Below, piece by piece: positions 1-9,480 of a stretch of 64,000 nt of DNA. The DNA is from Pythium myriotylum (lineage: Eukaryota; Oomycota; Peronosporomycetes; Pythiales; Pythiaceae): contig JALJCQ010000014.1 in NCBI GenBank assembly GCA_023091665.1, forward strand, positions 1,488,001 through 1,552,000, given 5' to 3'. Positions within the stretch are counted from its first letter, which is position 1, and each line of letters begins with the position of its first letter. The notes under the pieces were generated by a model. It searched no databases and was not told the origin of the DNA. It saw only the letters and a list, made by a program, of their open reading frames with translations. A program made the position numbers and the translations under genes.

Positions 1-447
1 ACTACACCAACCTGAACGTGGTCGATGGACTCGTAGTTGGGACCCACCCACTCACCCACCCACGCTGGGTCCGCGGTGAGGGGCTAGAACCAACGAGTGC
101 GAGTGGATTGAAGCCGCATGCGTGGGAACAAGTGCGGGGGTTGGTGCCGACTCCTGGTTCACCTTGTCAGCTGAACGCACACGCTGGTTAGATGGTGACA
201 TGCTCGTCAAATGGAGCCAACATGCGGGCAGCGGTGGAGTGTGGAAAGAAAGACAAGCAAGCACGACGAAGAGCGAGCATTGTCGAGGATAGGATGAGGG
301 TGACGGGAAGGAGGTGATAGATAATGTGCTGGTGTGTGTGTTTGTGTTTGATTGTGTGGTGGTTAGTTGTGTTGTTTTATTGTTTTGGTTGTTGTAGTAT
401 GCGGTGTGTTTGTGTATGTGAGTGGAGTCGGGCGTGGATCAAAAAGA

Positions 448-519
448 AGCGCGAGACCGGGTTCGAACCAGTGACCCTTCGAGCTGCAATCGAAAGCTCT
501 ACCACTGAGCTACCCGCGC
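448..519 (-). tRNA. tRNA-Cys(GCA), unit U1
   Basis: A 72-nt cloverleaf including the discriminator. The acceptor stem is GCGCGGG paired with CTCGCGC (one G-U). The D-arm is GCTC/GAGC and the anticodon arm TTCGA/TCGAA with loop TTGCAGC, so the anticodon is GCA (Cys). The T-arm is ACTGG/CCGGT with loop TTCGAAC. The discriminator is U73, an identity element of tRNA-Cys. The A box TAGCTCAGTGG and B box GGTTCGAACCC are intact, and a T5 Pol III terminator (441-445 on the + strand) follows two nucleotides after the discriminator. There is no intron and no encoded CCA. The 5' side (right) abuts element B1. This unit shares a GGTGGTTAG variant near 360 with U5 only. All other intact copies below appear to have the same tRNA sequence. 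Confidence 0.97.
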
Positions 520-520
520 G

Positions 521-1284
521 TCACTTCGCAATTTGCTCGCTACCCCTCAAGTGACCAAGTCCAGAAGTGTCCAGACAAGACCACCCAGCTCAGCTGCCAG
601 CCCATCACCCCCGACCCTCTCCACACCCAGTCGCCATGACCAAGGGTGCTGCGAGAGCCAAGACCAAGCGCAAGAAGCTTGGCATCGGGACGCTGCCGCC
701 ACCGCGCCGACCAGTCGGCATCCCATGCGTGCTTCCTTCGGCTTCATCGGGAGAGCCGACATTCACCACATGGAGAGCGCGCGCCAGAGCTCGGCCACCC
801 GGTCGACTCTAATATCAACCCACCGCTGATCAACCCACGCCGTGACCAACACTCACGGCACCCAGCCACCAACCTTCACTCACGAGACCGTTGGGTAACC
901 AACACTCACCGACACCAACCTCAACCCAACCAGCACTCACCGACACCAACCTCAACCCAACCAGCATTCAAGCAACCCAGCATCAACCCAACCGGCATTC
1001 AGCCAACCCAGCTTCAACCCAACCAACACTCAACTCACCCAGCATCAACATACCAGCAAACCAGCAAATGAAGGTCAAGTTAACCCAGTACCCAGCTTCA
1101 ACGACAACAGAACAACCACCTCAACAACCCAACGAACCATGACGCAAGGATTCATCCTCTCAGCACAAACCGACCAGCCAACCACGAGACTCAACCGAAC
1201 CTTAGCAACATAGAACCCGCACGGGATTAGCGAGCAGTTAGAAGTCAGTCGTAAATGCTAGTGCAGCAATACAGACGCCTTGAA
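521..1284 (+). mobile_element. Element B1: short non-autonomous retroelement in tRNA-Cys target
   Basis: Inserted after ACTGAGCTACCCGCGCG (504-520, the tRNA 5' end), and followed by a second, 16-nt copy at 1285-1300. It begins TCACTTCGC, has a C-rich leader, a small basic ORF (636-812), a CAACCCAAC-rich middle with two copies of a 31-bp tandem repeat, and ends AATACAGACGCCTTGAA, the same 3' tail as the LINE. I see no Pol III A/B box pair inside it, no poly(A) and no reverse transcriptase, so it must be mobilised in trans if mobile. It could be an internally deleted LINE relative rather than a true SINE. Confidence 0.85.
636..812 (+). CDS. Small basic ORF of element B (58 aa), function unknown
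   Basis: ATG preceded by a C-rich leader (GTCGCC before ATG) opens a 58-codon frame. Its N-terminus is strongly basic (MTKGAARAKTKRKKLG), followed by a Pro/Arg-rich stretch and an Arg-Ala repeat near the end; the stop is TAA. The same ATG and stop occur in all 11 B copies, and the one substitution I noticed (CCC to CCT in B8, B9, B11) is synonymous. I do not recognise a family. It may be a remnant of an ORF1 start from an autonomous relative, or a chance frame kept by array homogenisation. Coding status is unproven. Confidence 0.35.
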   Translation: MTKGAARAKTKRKKLGIGTLPPPRRPVGIPCVLPSASSGEPTFTTWRARARARPPGRL

Positions 1285-1300
1285 ACTGAGCTACCCGCGC

Positions 1301-2094
1301 ACACTTCGCAATTTGCTCGCTACCCCTCAAGTGACCAAGTCCAGAAGTGTCCAGTCCAAGCACCCAGCCCAGCTGCCAGCCCATCACCCCCGACCCTCTC
1401 CACACCCAGTCGCCATGACCAAGGGTGCTGCGAGAGCCAAGACCAAGCGCAAGAAGCTTGGCATCGGGACGCTGCCGCCACCGCGCCGACCAGTCGGCAT
1501 CCCATGCGTGCTTCCTTCGGCTTCATCGGGAGAGCCGACATTCACCACATGGAGAGCGCGCGCCAGAGCTCGGCCACCCGGTCGACTCTAATATCAACCC
1601 ACCGCTGATCAACCCACGCCGTGACCAACACTCACGGCACCCAGCCACCAACCTTCACTCACGAGACCGTTGGGTAACCAACACTCACCGACACCAACCT
1701 CAACCCAACCAGCACTCACCGACACCAACCTCAACCCAACCAGCACTCACCGACACCAACCTCAACCCAACCAGCATTCAAGCAACCCAGCATCAACCCA
1801 ACCGGCATTCAGCCAACCCAGCTTCAACCCAACCAACACTCAAGCAACCCAGCATCAACATACCAGCAAACCAGCAAATGAAGGTCAAGTTAACCCAGTA
1901 CCCAGCTTCAACGACAACAGAACAACCACCTCAACAACCCAACGAACCATGACGCAAGGATTCATCCTCTCAGCACAAACCGACCAGCCAACCACGAGAC
2001 TCAACCGAACCTTAGCAACATAGAACCCGCACGGGATTAGCGAGCAGTTAGAAGTCAGTCGTAAATGCTAGTGCAGCAATACAGACGCCTTGAA
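1301..2094 (+). mobile_element. Element B2, tandem to B1
   Basis: Begins ACACTTCGC directly after the 16-nt target copy 1285-1300 and ends at the standard 3' junction; a full 17-bp target copy follows (2095-2111). It has three 31-bp internal repeats and the CAAGCAACCC variant, so it is not a simple duplicate of B1. It makes an array B1-target-B2-target in a single unit. Confidence 0.85.
2066..2094 (+). other. B-element 3' terminus: mini-hairpin plus shared tail
   Basis: TGCT (2066-2069) can pair with AGCA (2075-2078) around a 5-nt loop; 16 nt then lead to the 3' end (2079-2094). The last 17 nt, AATACAGACGCCTTGAA, are identical to the LINE 3' end at 16711-16727. This is the likely template start for the partner reverse transcriptase. 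The hairpin is short, so the structure is tentative. Confidence 0.5.
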
Positions 2095-2636
2095 ACTGAG
2101 CTACCCGCGCGTCGAAACCAGACTCCTACGCTCACTCAACAAACCCCGCTTTGACAATACACTTGGACAACTTTCACATTACACCAACAACAACACAATA
2201 CACACATCATCGCCTCCACGCGAACAACTAACCAACAAACCGCCACAACCAGATACACACACGCCACCACACGCCGCACCGGCGCACACGGATCCCAACA
2301 ACCCAACACAACGCTCCCCACACTACACCCCCACCGCATGCCATTGCTTTACCCTCTACGCACACATTACCCAGACCCCAGACCCCAGATCCATCTGACC
2401 ATCCATCCCTACGTGGTGATACACAGCTCCTTCCGAATGCGTGTGACCCCGCACTGCTGTCAAACACCCGACCCAAATGCCATCCATCCATCCGACGCCG
2501 TCCACGACTCGATTGGCCTATACGTCTGCCTACCGATCATGCTTGTCAGCCCGTTATCTCGTCGTACTATCATTCTCTCACGCATGATGAGTGCTATCCT
2601 CACATCAACGAAACCAAAAGCCAAACTGAACTCGGA

Positions 2637-2728
2637 ACCGCGACCGCGACCGCGACCGCGACCGCGACCGCGACCGCGACCGAAACCGATACCGAAACCG
2701 CGACCGAAACCGAAACCGAAACCGAAAC
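2637..2728. repeat. Hexamer tract (CGACCG)n/(CCGAAA)n, long form
   Basis: In U2 seven CGACCG copies are followed by AAACCG, ATACCG and a run ending in four CCGAAA-type copies. The same tract lies in every unit. CGACCG counts I read: U2 7, U3 7, U4 8, U5 7, U6-U9 5, U10-U24 4, U25 5, U26 4, U27 8, U28 4, U29 5, U30 4, U31 5, U32-U38 4. The longer CCGAAA end is confined to U2-U5. Confidence 0.95.
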
Positions 2729-3339
2729 GAGCATCCCGCTTGCCTTCCGGTTGATGCCACCCCACACAGGTGGACTGATCCGTCCTTCATCCTTCGCCTC
2801 GTGTCGTCTGTGCGAGCTGAGCGAAGGTGTCTATTGTCCACACAGGATCTCGACTCAACTGCGCGTATGTGTTGGCACGACAGACTCGAACGACTACACC
2901 AACCTGAACGTGGTCGATGGACTCGTAGTTGGGACCCACCCACTCACCCACCCACGCTGGGTCCGCGGTGAGGGGCTAGAACCAACGAGTGCGAGTGGAT
3001 TGAAGCCGCATGCGTGGGAACAAGTGCGGGGGTTGGTGCCGACTCCTGGTTCACCTTGTCAGCTGAACGCGCACGCTGGTTAGATGGTGACATGCTCGTC
3101 AAATGGAGCCAACATGCGGGCAGCGGTGGAGTGTGGAAAGAAAGACAAGCAAGCACGACGAAGAGCGAGCATTGTCGAGGATAGGATGAGGGTGACGGGA
3201 AGGAGGTGATAGATAATGTGCTGGTGTGTGTGTTTGTGTTTGATTGTGTGGTGATTAGTTGTGTTGTTTTATTGTTTTGGTTGTTGTAGTATGCGGTGTG
3301 TTTGTGTATGTGAGTGGAGTCGGGCGTGGATCAAAAAGA

Positions 3340-3411
3340 AGCGCGAGACCGGGTTCGAACCAGTGACCCTTCGAGCTGCAATCGAAAGCTCTACCACTGA
3401 GCTACCCGCGC
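3340..3411 (-). tRNA. tRNA-Cys(GCA), unit U2
   Basis: Intact. Unit 2112-3412 (1301 bp). Element B3 abuts the 5' side of the gene. Confidence 0.97.
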
Positions 3412-3412
3412 G

Positions 3413-4175
3413 TCACTTCGCAATTTGCTCGCTACCCCTCAAGTGACCAAGTCCAGAAGTGTCCAGTCCAAGCACCCAGCCCAGCTGCCAGCCCATCACC
3501 CCCGACCCTCTCCACACCCAGTCGCCATGACCAAGGGTGCTGCGAGAGCCAAGACCAAGCGCAAGAAGCTTGGCATCGGGACGCTGCCGCCACCGCGCCG
3601 ACCAGTCGGCATCCCATGCGTGCTTCCTTCGGCTTCATCGGGAGAGCCGACATTCACCACATGGAGAGCGCGCGCCAGAGCTCGGCCACCCGGTCGACTC
3701 TAATATCAACCCACCGCTGATCAACCCACGCCGTGACCAACACTCACGGCACCCAGCCACCAACCTTCACTCACGAGACCGTTGGGTAACCAACACTCAC
3801 CGACACCAACCTCAACCCAACCAGCACTCACCGACACCAACCTCAACCCAACCAGCATTCAAGCAACCCAGCATCAACCCAACCGGCATTCAGCCAACCC
3901 AGCTTCAACCCAACCAACACTCAACTCACCCAGCATCAACATACCAGCAAACCAGCAAATGAAGGTCAAGTTAACCCAGTACCCAGCTTCAACGACAACA
4001 GAACAACCACCTCAACAACCCAACGAACCATGACGCAAGGATTCATCCTCTCAGCACAAACCGACCAGCCAACCACGAGACTCAACCGAACCTTAGCAAC
4101 ATAAAACCCGCACGGGATTAGCGAGCAGTTAGAAGTCAGTCGTAAATGCTAGTGCAGCAATACAGACGCCTTGAA
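3413..4175 (+). mobile_element. Element B3
   Basis: 763 bp, 5' junction GCGCG/TCACTTCGC as in B1, two 31-bp repeats; right-hand 17-bp target copy at 4176-4192. Carries ACATAAAACCC where most copies have ACATAGAACCC. Confidence 0.85.
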
Positions 4176-5420
4176 ACTGAGCTACCCGCGCGTCGAAACC
4201 AGACTCCTACGCTCACTCAACAAACCCCGCTTTGACAATACACTTGGACAACTTTCACATTACACCAACAACAACACAATACACACATCATCGCCTCCAC
4301 GCGAACAACTAACCAACAAACCGCCACAACCAGATACACACACGCCACCACACGCCGCACCGGCGCACACGGATCCCAACAACCCAACACAACGCTCCCC
4401 ACACTACACCCCCACCGCATGCCATTGCTTTACCCTCTACGCACACATTACCCAGACCCCAGACCCCAGATCCATCTGACCATCCATCCCTACGTGGTGA
4501 TACACAGCTCCTTCCGAATGCGTGTGACCCCGCACTGCTGTCAAACACCCGACCCAAATGCCATCCATCCATCCGACGCCGTCCACGACTCGATTGGCCT
4601 ATACGTCTGCCTACCGATCATGCTTGTCAGCCCGTTATCTCGTCGTACTATCATTCTCTCACGCATGATGAGTGCTATCCTCACATCAACGAAACCAAAA
4701 GCCAAACTGAACTCGGAACCGCGACCGCGACCGCGACCGCGACCGCGACCGCGACCGCGACCGAAACCGATACCGAAACCGCGACCGAAACCGAAACCGA
4801 AACCGAAACGAGCATCCCGCTTGCCTTCCGGTTGATGCCACCCCACACAGGTGGACTGATCCGTCCTTCATCCTTCGCCTCGTGTCGTCTGTGCGAGCTG
4901 AGCGAAGGTGTCTATTGTCCACACAGGATCTCGACTCAACTGCGCGTATGTGTTGGCACGACAGACTCGAACGACTACACCAACCTGAACGTGGTCGATG
5001 GACTCGTAGTTGGGACCCACCCACTCACCCACCCACGCTGGGTCCGCGGTGAGGGGCTAGAACCAACGAGTGCGAGTGGATTGAAGCCGCATGCGTGGGA
5101 ACAAGTGCGGGGGTTGGTGCCGACTCCTGGTTCACCTTGTCAGCTGAACGCACACGCTGGTTAGATGGTGACATGCTCGTCAAATGGAGCCAACATGCGG
5201 GCAGCGGTGGAGTGTGGAAAGAAAGACAAGCAAGCACGACGAAGAGCGAGCATTGTCGAGGATAGGATGAGGGTGACGGGAAGGAGGTGATAGATAATGT
5301 GCTGGTGTGTGTGTTTGTGTTTGATTGTGTGGTGATTAGTTGTGTTGTTTTATTGTTTTGGTTGTTGTAGTATGCGGTGTGTTTGTGTATGTGAGTGGAG
5401 TCGGGCGTGGATCAAAAAGA

Positions 5421-5492
5421 AGCGCGAGACCGGGTTCGAACCAGTGACCCTTCGAGCTGCAATCGAAAGCTCTACCACTGAGCTACCCGCGC
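5421..5492 (-). tRNA. tRNA-Cys(GCA), unit U3
   Basis: Intact, unit 4193-5493 (1301 bp). No insertion: the next unit's TCGAAACC follows directly, showing the empty target site. Confidence 0.97.
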
Positions 5493-6727
5493 GTCGAAAC
5501 CAGACTCCTACGCTCACTCAACAAACCCCGCTTTGACAATACACTTGGACAACTTTCACATTACACCAACAACAACACAATACACACATCATCGCCTCCA
5601 CGCGAACAACTAACCAACAAACCGCCACAACCAGATACACACACGCCACCACACGCCGCACCGGCGCACACGGATCCCAACAACCCAACACAACGCTCCC
5701 CACACTACACCCCCACCGCATGCCATTGCTTTACCCTCTACGCACACATTACCCAGACCCCAGACCCCAGATCCATCTGACCATCCATCCCTACGTGGTG
5801 ATACACAGCTCCTTCCGAATGCGTGTGACCCCGCACTGCTGTCAAACACCCGACCCAAATGCCATCCATCCATCCGACGCCGTCCACGACTCGATTGGCC
5901 TATACGTCTGCCTACCGATCATGCTTGTCAGCCCGTTATCTCGTCGTACTATCATTCTCTCACGCATGATGAGTGCTATCCTCACATCAACGAAACCAAA
6001 AGCCAAACTGAACTCGGAACCGCGACCGCGACCGCGACCGCGACCGCGACCGCGACCGCGACCGCGACCGAAACCGATACCGAAACCGCGACCGAAACCG
6101 AAACCGAAACCGAAACGAGCATCCCGCTTGCCTTCCGGTTGATGCCACCCCACACAGGTGGACTGATCCGTCCTTCATCCTTCGCCTCGTGTCGTCTGTG
6201 CGAGCTGAGCGAAGGTGTCTATTGTCCACACAGGATCTCGACTCAACTGCGCGTATGTGTTGGCACGACAGACTCGAACGACTACACCAACCTGAACGTG
6301 GTCGATGGACTCGTAGTTGGGACCCACCCACTCACCCACCCACGCTGGGTCCGCGGTGAGGGGCTAGAACCAACGAGTGCGAGTGGATTGAAGCCACATG
6401 CGTGGGAACAAGTGCGGGGGTTGGTGCCGACTCCTGGTTCACCTTGTCAGCTGAACGCACACGCTGGTTAGATGGTGACATGCTCATCAAATGGAGCCAA
6501 CATGCGGGCAGCGGTGGAGTGTGGAAAGAAAGACAAGCAAGCACGACGAAGAGCGAGCATTGTCGAGGATAGGATGAGGGTGACGGGAAGGAGGTGATAG
6601 ATAATGTGCTGGTGTGTGTGTTTGTGTTTGATTGTGTGGTGATTAGTTGTGTTGTTTTATTGTTTTGGTTGTTGTAGTATGCGGTGTGTTTGTGTATGTG
6701 AGTGGAGTCGGGCGTGGATCAAAAAGA

Positions 6728-6799
6728 AGCGCGAGACCGGGTTCGAACCAGTGACCCTTCGAGCTGCAATCGAAAGCTCTACCACTGAGCTACCCGCGC
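6728..6799 (-). tRNA. tRNA-Cys(GCA), unit U4
   Basis: Intact, unit 5494-6800 (1307 bp, 8 hexamers). The left part of the unit has the left-edge haplotype (GGTGGACTG near 6159); the right part has the main-array alleles (GCCACATG near 6394, GCTCATC near 6483), so the unit is a mosaic. Confidence 0.97.
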
Positions 6800-8035
6800 G
6801 TCGAAACCAGACTCCTACGCTCACTCAACAAACCCCGCTTTGACAATACACTTGGACAACTTTCACATTACACCAACAACAACACAATACACACATCATC
6901 GCCTCCACGCGAACAACTAACCAACAAACCGCCACAACCAGATACACACACGCCACCACACGCCGCACCGGCGCACACGGATCCCAACAACCCAACACAA
7001 CGCTCCCCACACTACACCCCCACCGCATGCCATTGCTTTACCCTCTACGCACACATTACCCAGACCCCAGACCCCAGACCCCAGATCCATCTGACCATCC
7101 ATCCCTACGTGGTGATACACAGCTCCTTCCGAATGCGTGTGACCCCGCACTGCTGTCAAACACCCGACCCAAATGCCATCCATCCATCCGACGCCGTCCA
7201 CGACTCGATTGGCCTATACGTCTGCCTACCGATCATGCTTGTCAGCCCGTTATCTCGTCGTACTATCATTCTCTCACGCATGACGAGTGCTATCCTCACA
7301 TCAACGAAACCAAAAGCCAAACTGAACTCGGAACCGCGACCGCGACCGCGACCGCGACCGCGACCGCGACCGCGACCGAAACCGATACCGAAACCGCGAC
7401 CGAAACCGAAACCGAAACCGAAACGAGCATCCCGCTTGCCTTCCGGTTGATGCCACCCCACACAGGTGGACTGATCCGTCCTTCATCCTTCGCCTCGTGT
7501 CGTCTGTGCGAGCTGAGCGAAGGTGTCTATTGTCCACACAGGATCTCGACTCAACTGCGCGTATGTGTTGGCACGACAGACTCGAACGACTACACCAACC
7601 TGAACGTGGTCGATGGACTCGTAGTTGGGACCCACCCACTCACCCACCCACGCTGGGTCCGCGGTGAGGGGCTAGAACCAACGAGTGCGAGTGGATTGAA
7701 GCCGCATGCGTGGGAACAAGTGCGGGGGTTGGTGCCGACTCCTGGTTCACCTTGTCAGCTGAACGCACACGCTGGTTAGATGGTGACATGCTCGTCAAAT
7801 GGAGCCAACATGCGGGCAGCGGTGGAGTGTGGAAAGAAAGACAAGCAAGCACGACGAAGAGCGAGCATTGTCGAGGATAGGATGAGGGTGACGGGAAGGA
7901 GGTGATAGATAATGTGCTGGTGTGTGTGTTTGTGTTTGATTGTGTGGTGGTTAGTTGTGTTGTTTTATTGTTTTGGTTGTTGTAGTATGCGGTGTGTTTG
8001 TGTATGTGAGTGGAGTCGGGCGTGGATCAAAAAGA

Positions 8036-8107
8036 AGCGCGAGACCGGGTTCGAACCAGTGACCCTTCGAGCTGCAATCGAAAGCTCTACCACTGAGCTA
8101 CCCGCGC
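8036..8107 (-). tRNA. tRNA-Cys(GCA), unit U5
   Basis: Intact, unit 6801-8108 (1308 bp), three AGACCCC copies, left-edge haplotype throughout. Confidence 0.97.
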
Positions 8108-9312
8108 GTCGAAACCAGACTCCTACGCTCACTCAACAAACCCCGCTTTGACAATACACTTGGACAACTTTCACATTACACCAACAACAACACAATACAC
8201 ACATCATCGCCTCCACGCGAACAACTAACCAACAAACCGCCACAACCAGATACACACACGCCACCACACGCCGCACCGGCGCACACGGATCCCAACAACC
8301 CAACACAACGCTCCCCACACTACACCCCCACCGCATGCCATTGCTTTACCCTCTACGCACACATTACCCAGACCCCAGACCCCAGATCCATCTGACCATC
8401 CATCCCTACGTGGTGATACACAGCTCCTTCCGAATGCGTGTGACCCCGCACTGCTGTCAAACACCCGACCCAAATGCCATCCATCCATCCGACGCCGTCC
8501 ACGACTCGATTGGCCTATACGTCTGCCTACCGATCATGCTTGTCAGCCCGTTATCTCGTCGTACTATCATTCTCTCACGCATGATGAGTGCTATCCTCAC
8601 ATCAACGAAACCAAAAGCCAAACTGAACTCGGAACCGCGACCGCGACCGCGACCGCGACCGCGACCGAAACCGATACCGAAACCGCGACCGAAACCGAAA
8701 CGAGCATCCCGCTTGCCTTCCGGTTGATGCCACCCCACACAGGTGGGCTGATCCGTCCTTCATCCTTCGCCTCGTGTCGTCTGTGCGAGCTGAGCGAAGG
8801 TGTCTATTGTCCACACAGGATCTCGACTCAACTGCGCGTATGTGTTGGCACGACAGACTCGAACGACTACACCAACCTGAACGTGGTCGATGGACTCGTA
8901 GTTGGGACCCACCCACTCACCCACCCACGCTGGGTCCGCGGTGAGGGGCTAGAACCAACGAGTGCGAGTGGATTGAAGCCACATGCGTGGGAACAAGTGC
9001 GGGGGTTGGTGCCGACTCCTGGTTCACCTTGTCAGCTGAACGCACACGCTGGTTAGATGGTGACATGCTCATCAAATGGAGCCAACATGCGGGCAGCGGT
9101 GGAGTGTGGAAAGAAAGACAAGCAAGCACGACGAAGAGCGAGCATTGTCGAGGATAGGATGAGGGTGACGGGAAGGAGGTGATAGATAATGTGCTGGTGT
9201 GTGTGTTTGTGTTTGATTGTGTGGTGATTAGTTGTGTTGTTTTATTGTTTTGGTTGTTGTAGTATGCGGTGTGTTTGTGTATGTGAGTGGAGTCGGGCGT
9301 GGATCAAAAAGA

Positions 9313-9384
9313 AGCGCGAGACCGGGTTCGAACCAGTGACCCTTCGAGCTGCAATCGAAAGCTCTACCACTGAGCTACCCGCGC
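9313..9384 (-). tRNA. tRNA-Cys(GCA), unit U6, LINE target
   Basis: Intact, unit 8109-9385 (1277 bp). The 5' end of this gene is the left target-site duplication of the LINE, so insertion left the cloverleaf and both internal promoter boxes whole; only the upstream flank was replaced by LINE sequence. Confidence 0.97.
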
Positions 9385-9385
9385 G
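9369..9385. repeat. Left 17-bp target-site duplication of the LINE
   Basis: ACTGAGCTACCCGCGCG, perfectly repeated at 16728-16744. It spans one base upstream of the tRNA-Cys 5' end to the D-loop, ending just before the invariant G18-G19 in tRNA terms. Confidence 0.93.
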
Positions 9386-9480
9386 GCACTTCTCGTTTTG
9401 CCTCGTCGAGCACAAGTCGATCCAAGCAAACAGCCGAAGTAACCAGCCAACCAGCCTCCCAGCCTTCCCGTCGAACGAAG
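9386..9480 (+). other. LINE 5' UTR
   Basis: Short, C-rich leader beginning GCACTTCTCG, with CCAGCC motifs before the ORF1 ATG. Its start (CACTTC, then a TTGC-TCG pattern and CAAG) and layout loosely match the leader of element B. No promoter motif is recognisable. Confidence 0.6.

Larger units (their letters stand above)
1..9385. repeat. Left part of tandem tRNA-Cys array (units U1-U6 plus B1-B3)
   Basis: Head-to-tail repeats, each starting TCGAAACC and ending at the 5' end of a minus-strand tRNA-Cys gene. U1 is cut by the window start (1-520); U2 is 2112-3412, U3 4193-5493, U4 5494-6800, U5 6801-8108, U6 8109-9385. U2-U5 (1301-1308 bp) carry 7-8 CGACCG hexamers, four terminal CCGAAA hexamers and GGTGGACTG; U6 is the 1277-bp short form with GGTGGGCTG. 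Apart from the tRNA I see no gene in the unit: the rest is C/A-rich sequence, the hexamer tract, a GT-rich stretch and a small hairpin. Long open frames through it are low-complexity artefacts. Confidence 0.97.

Noticed and set aside
521..1284. Element B as a classical tRNA-derived SINE
   Set aside because: No A/B box pair was found within B on either strand. The tRNA next to it is the target, not its head.
2095..2111. A second tRNA gene at each B or LINE 3' end
   Set aside because: Only the 17-nt 5' tRNA fragment is present; what precedes it is the element tail, with no anticodon or T-arm. It is a target-site duplication.
2888..2900. B-box-like GTTCGAGTC on the minus strand in every unit
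   Set aside because: No A box, no T-stem pairing and no cloverleaf around it.
7027..7779. Long open frames in the units (for example 240-250 codons at 7027, 18248, 31788, 42718)
   Set aside because: They exist only because the C/A-rich sequence and hexamers lack stops. The frame opens or closes with the 7-bp AGACCCC copy number, overlaps frames on both strands, and shows no domain.
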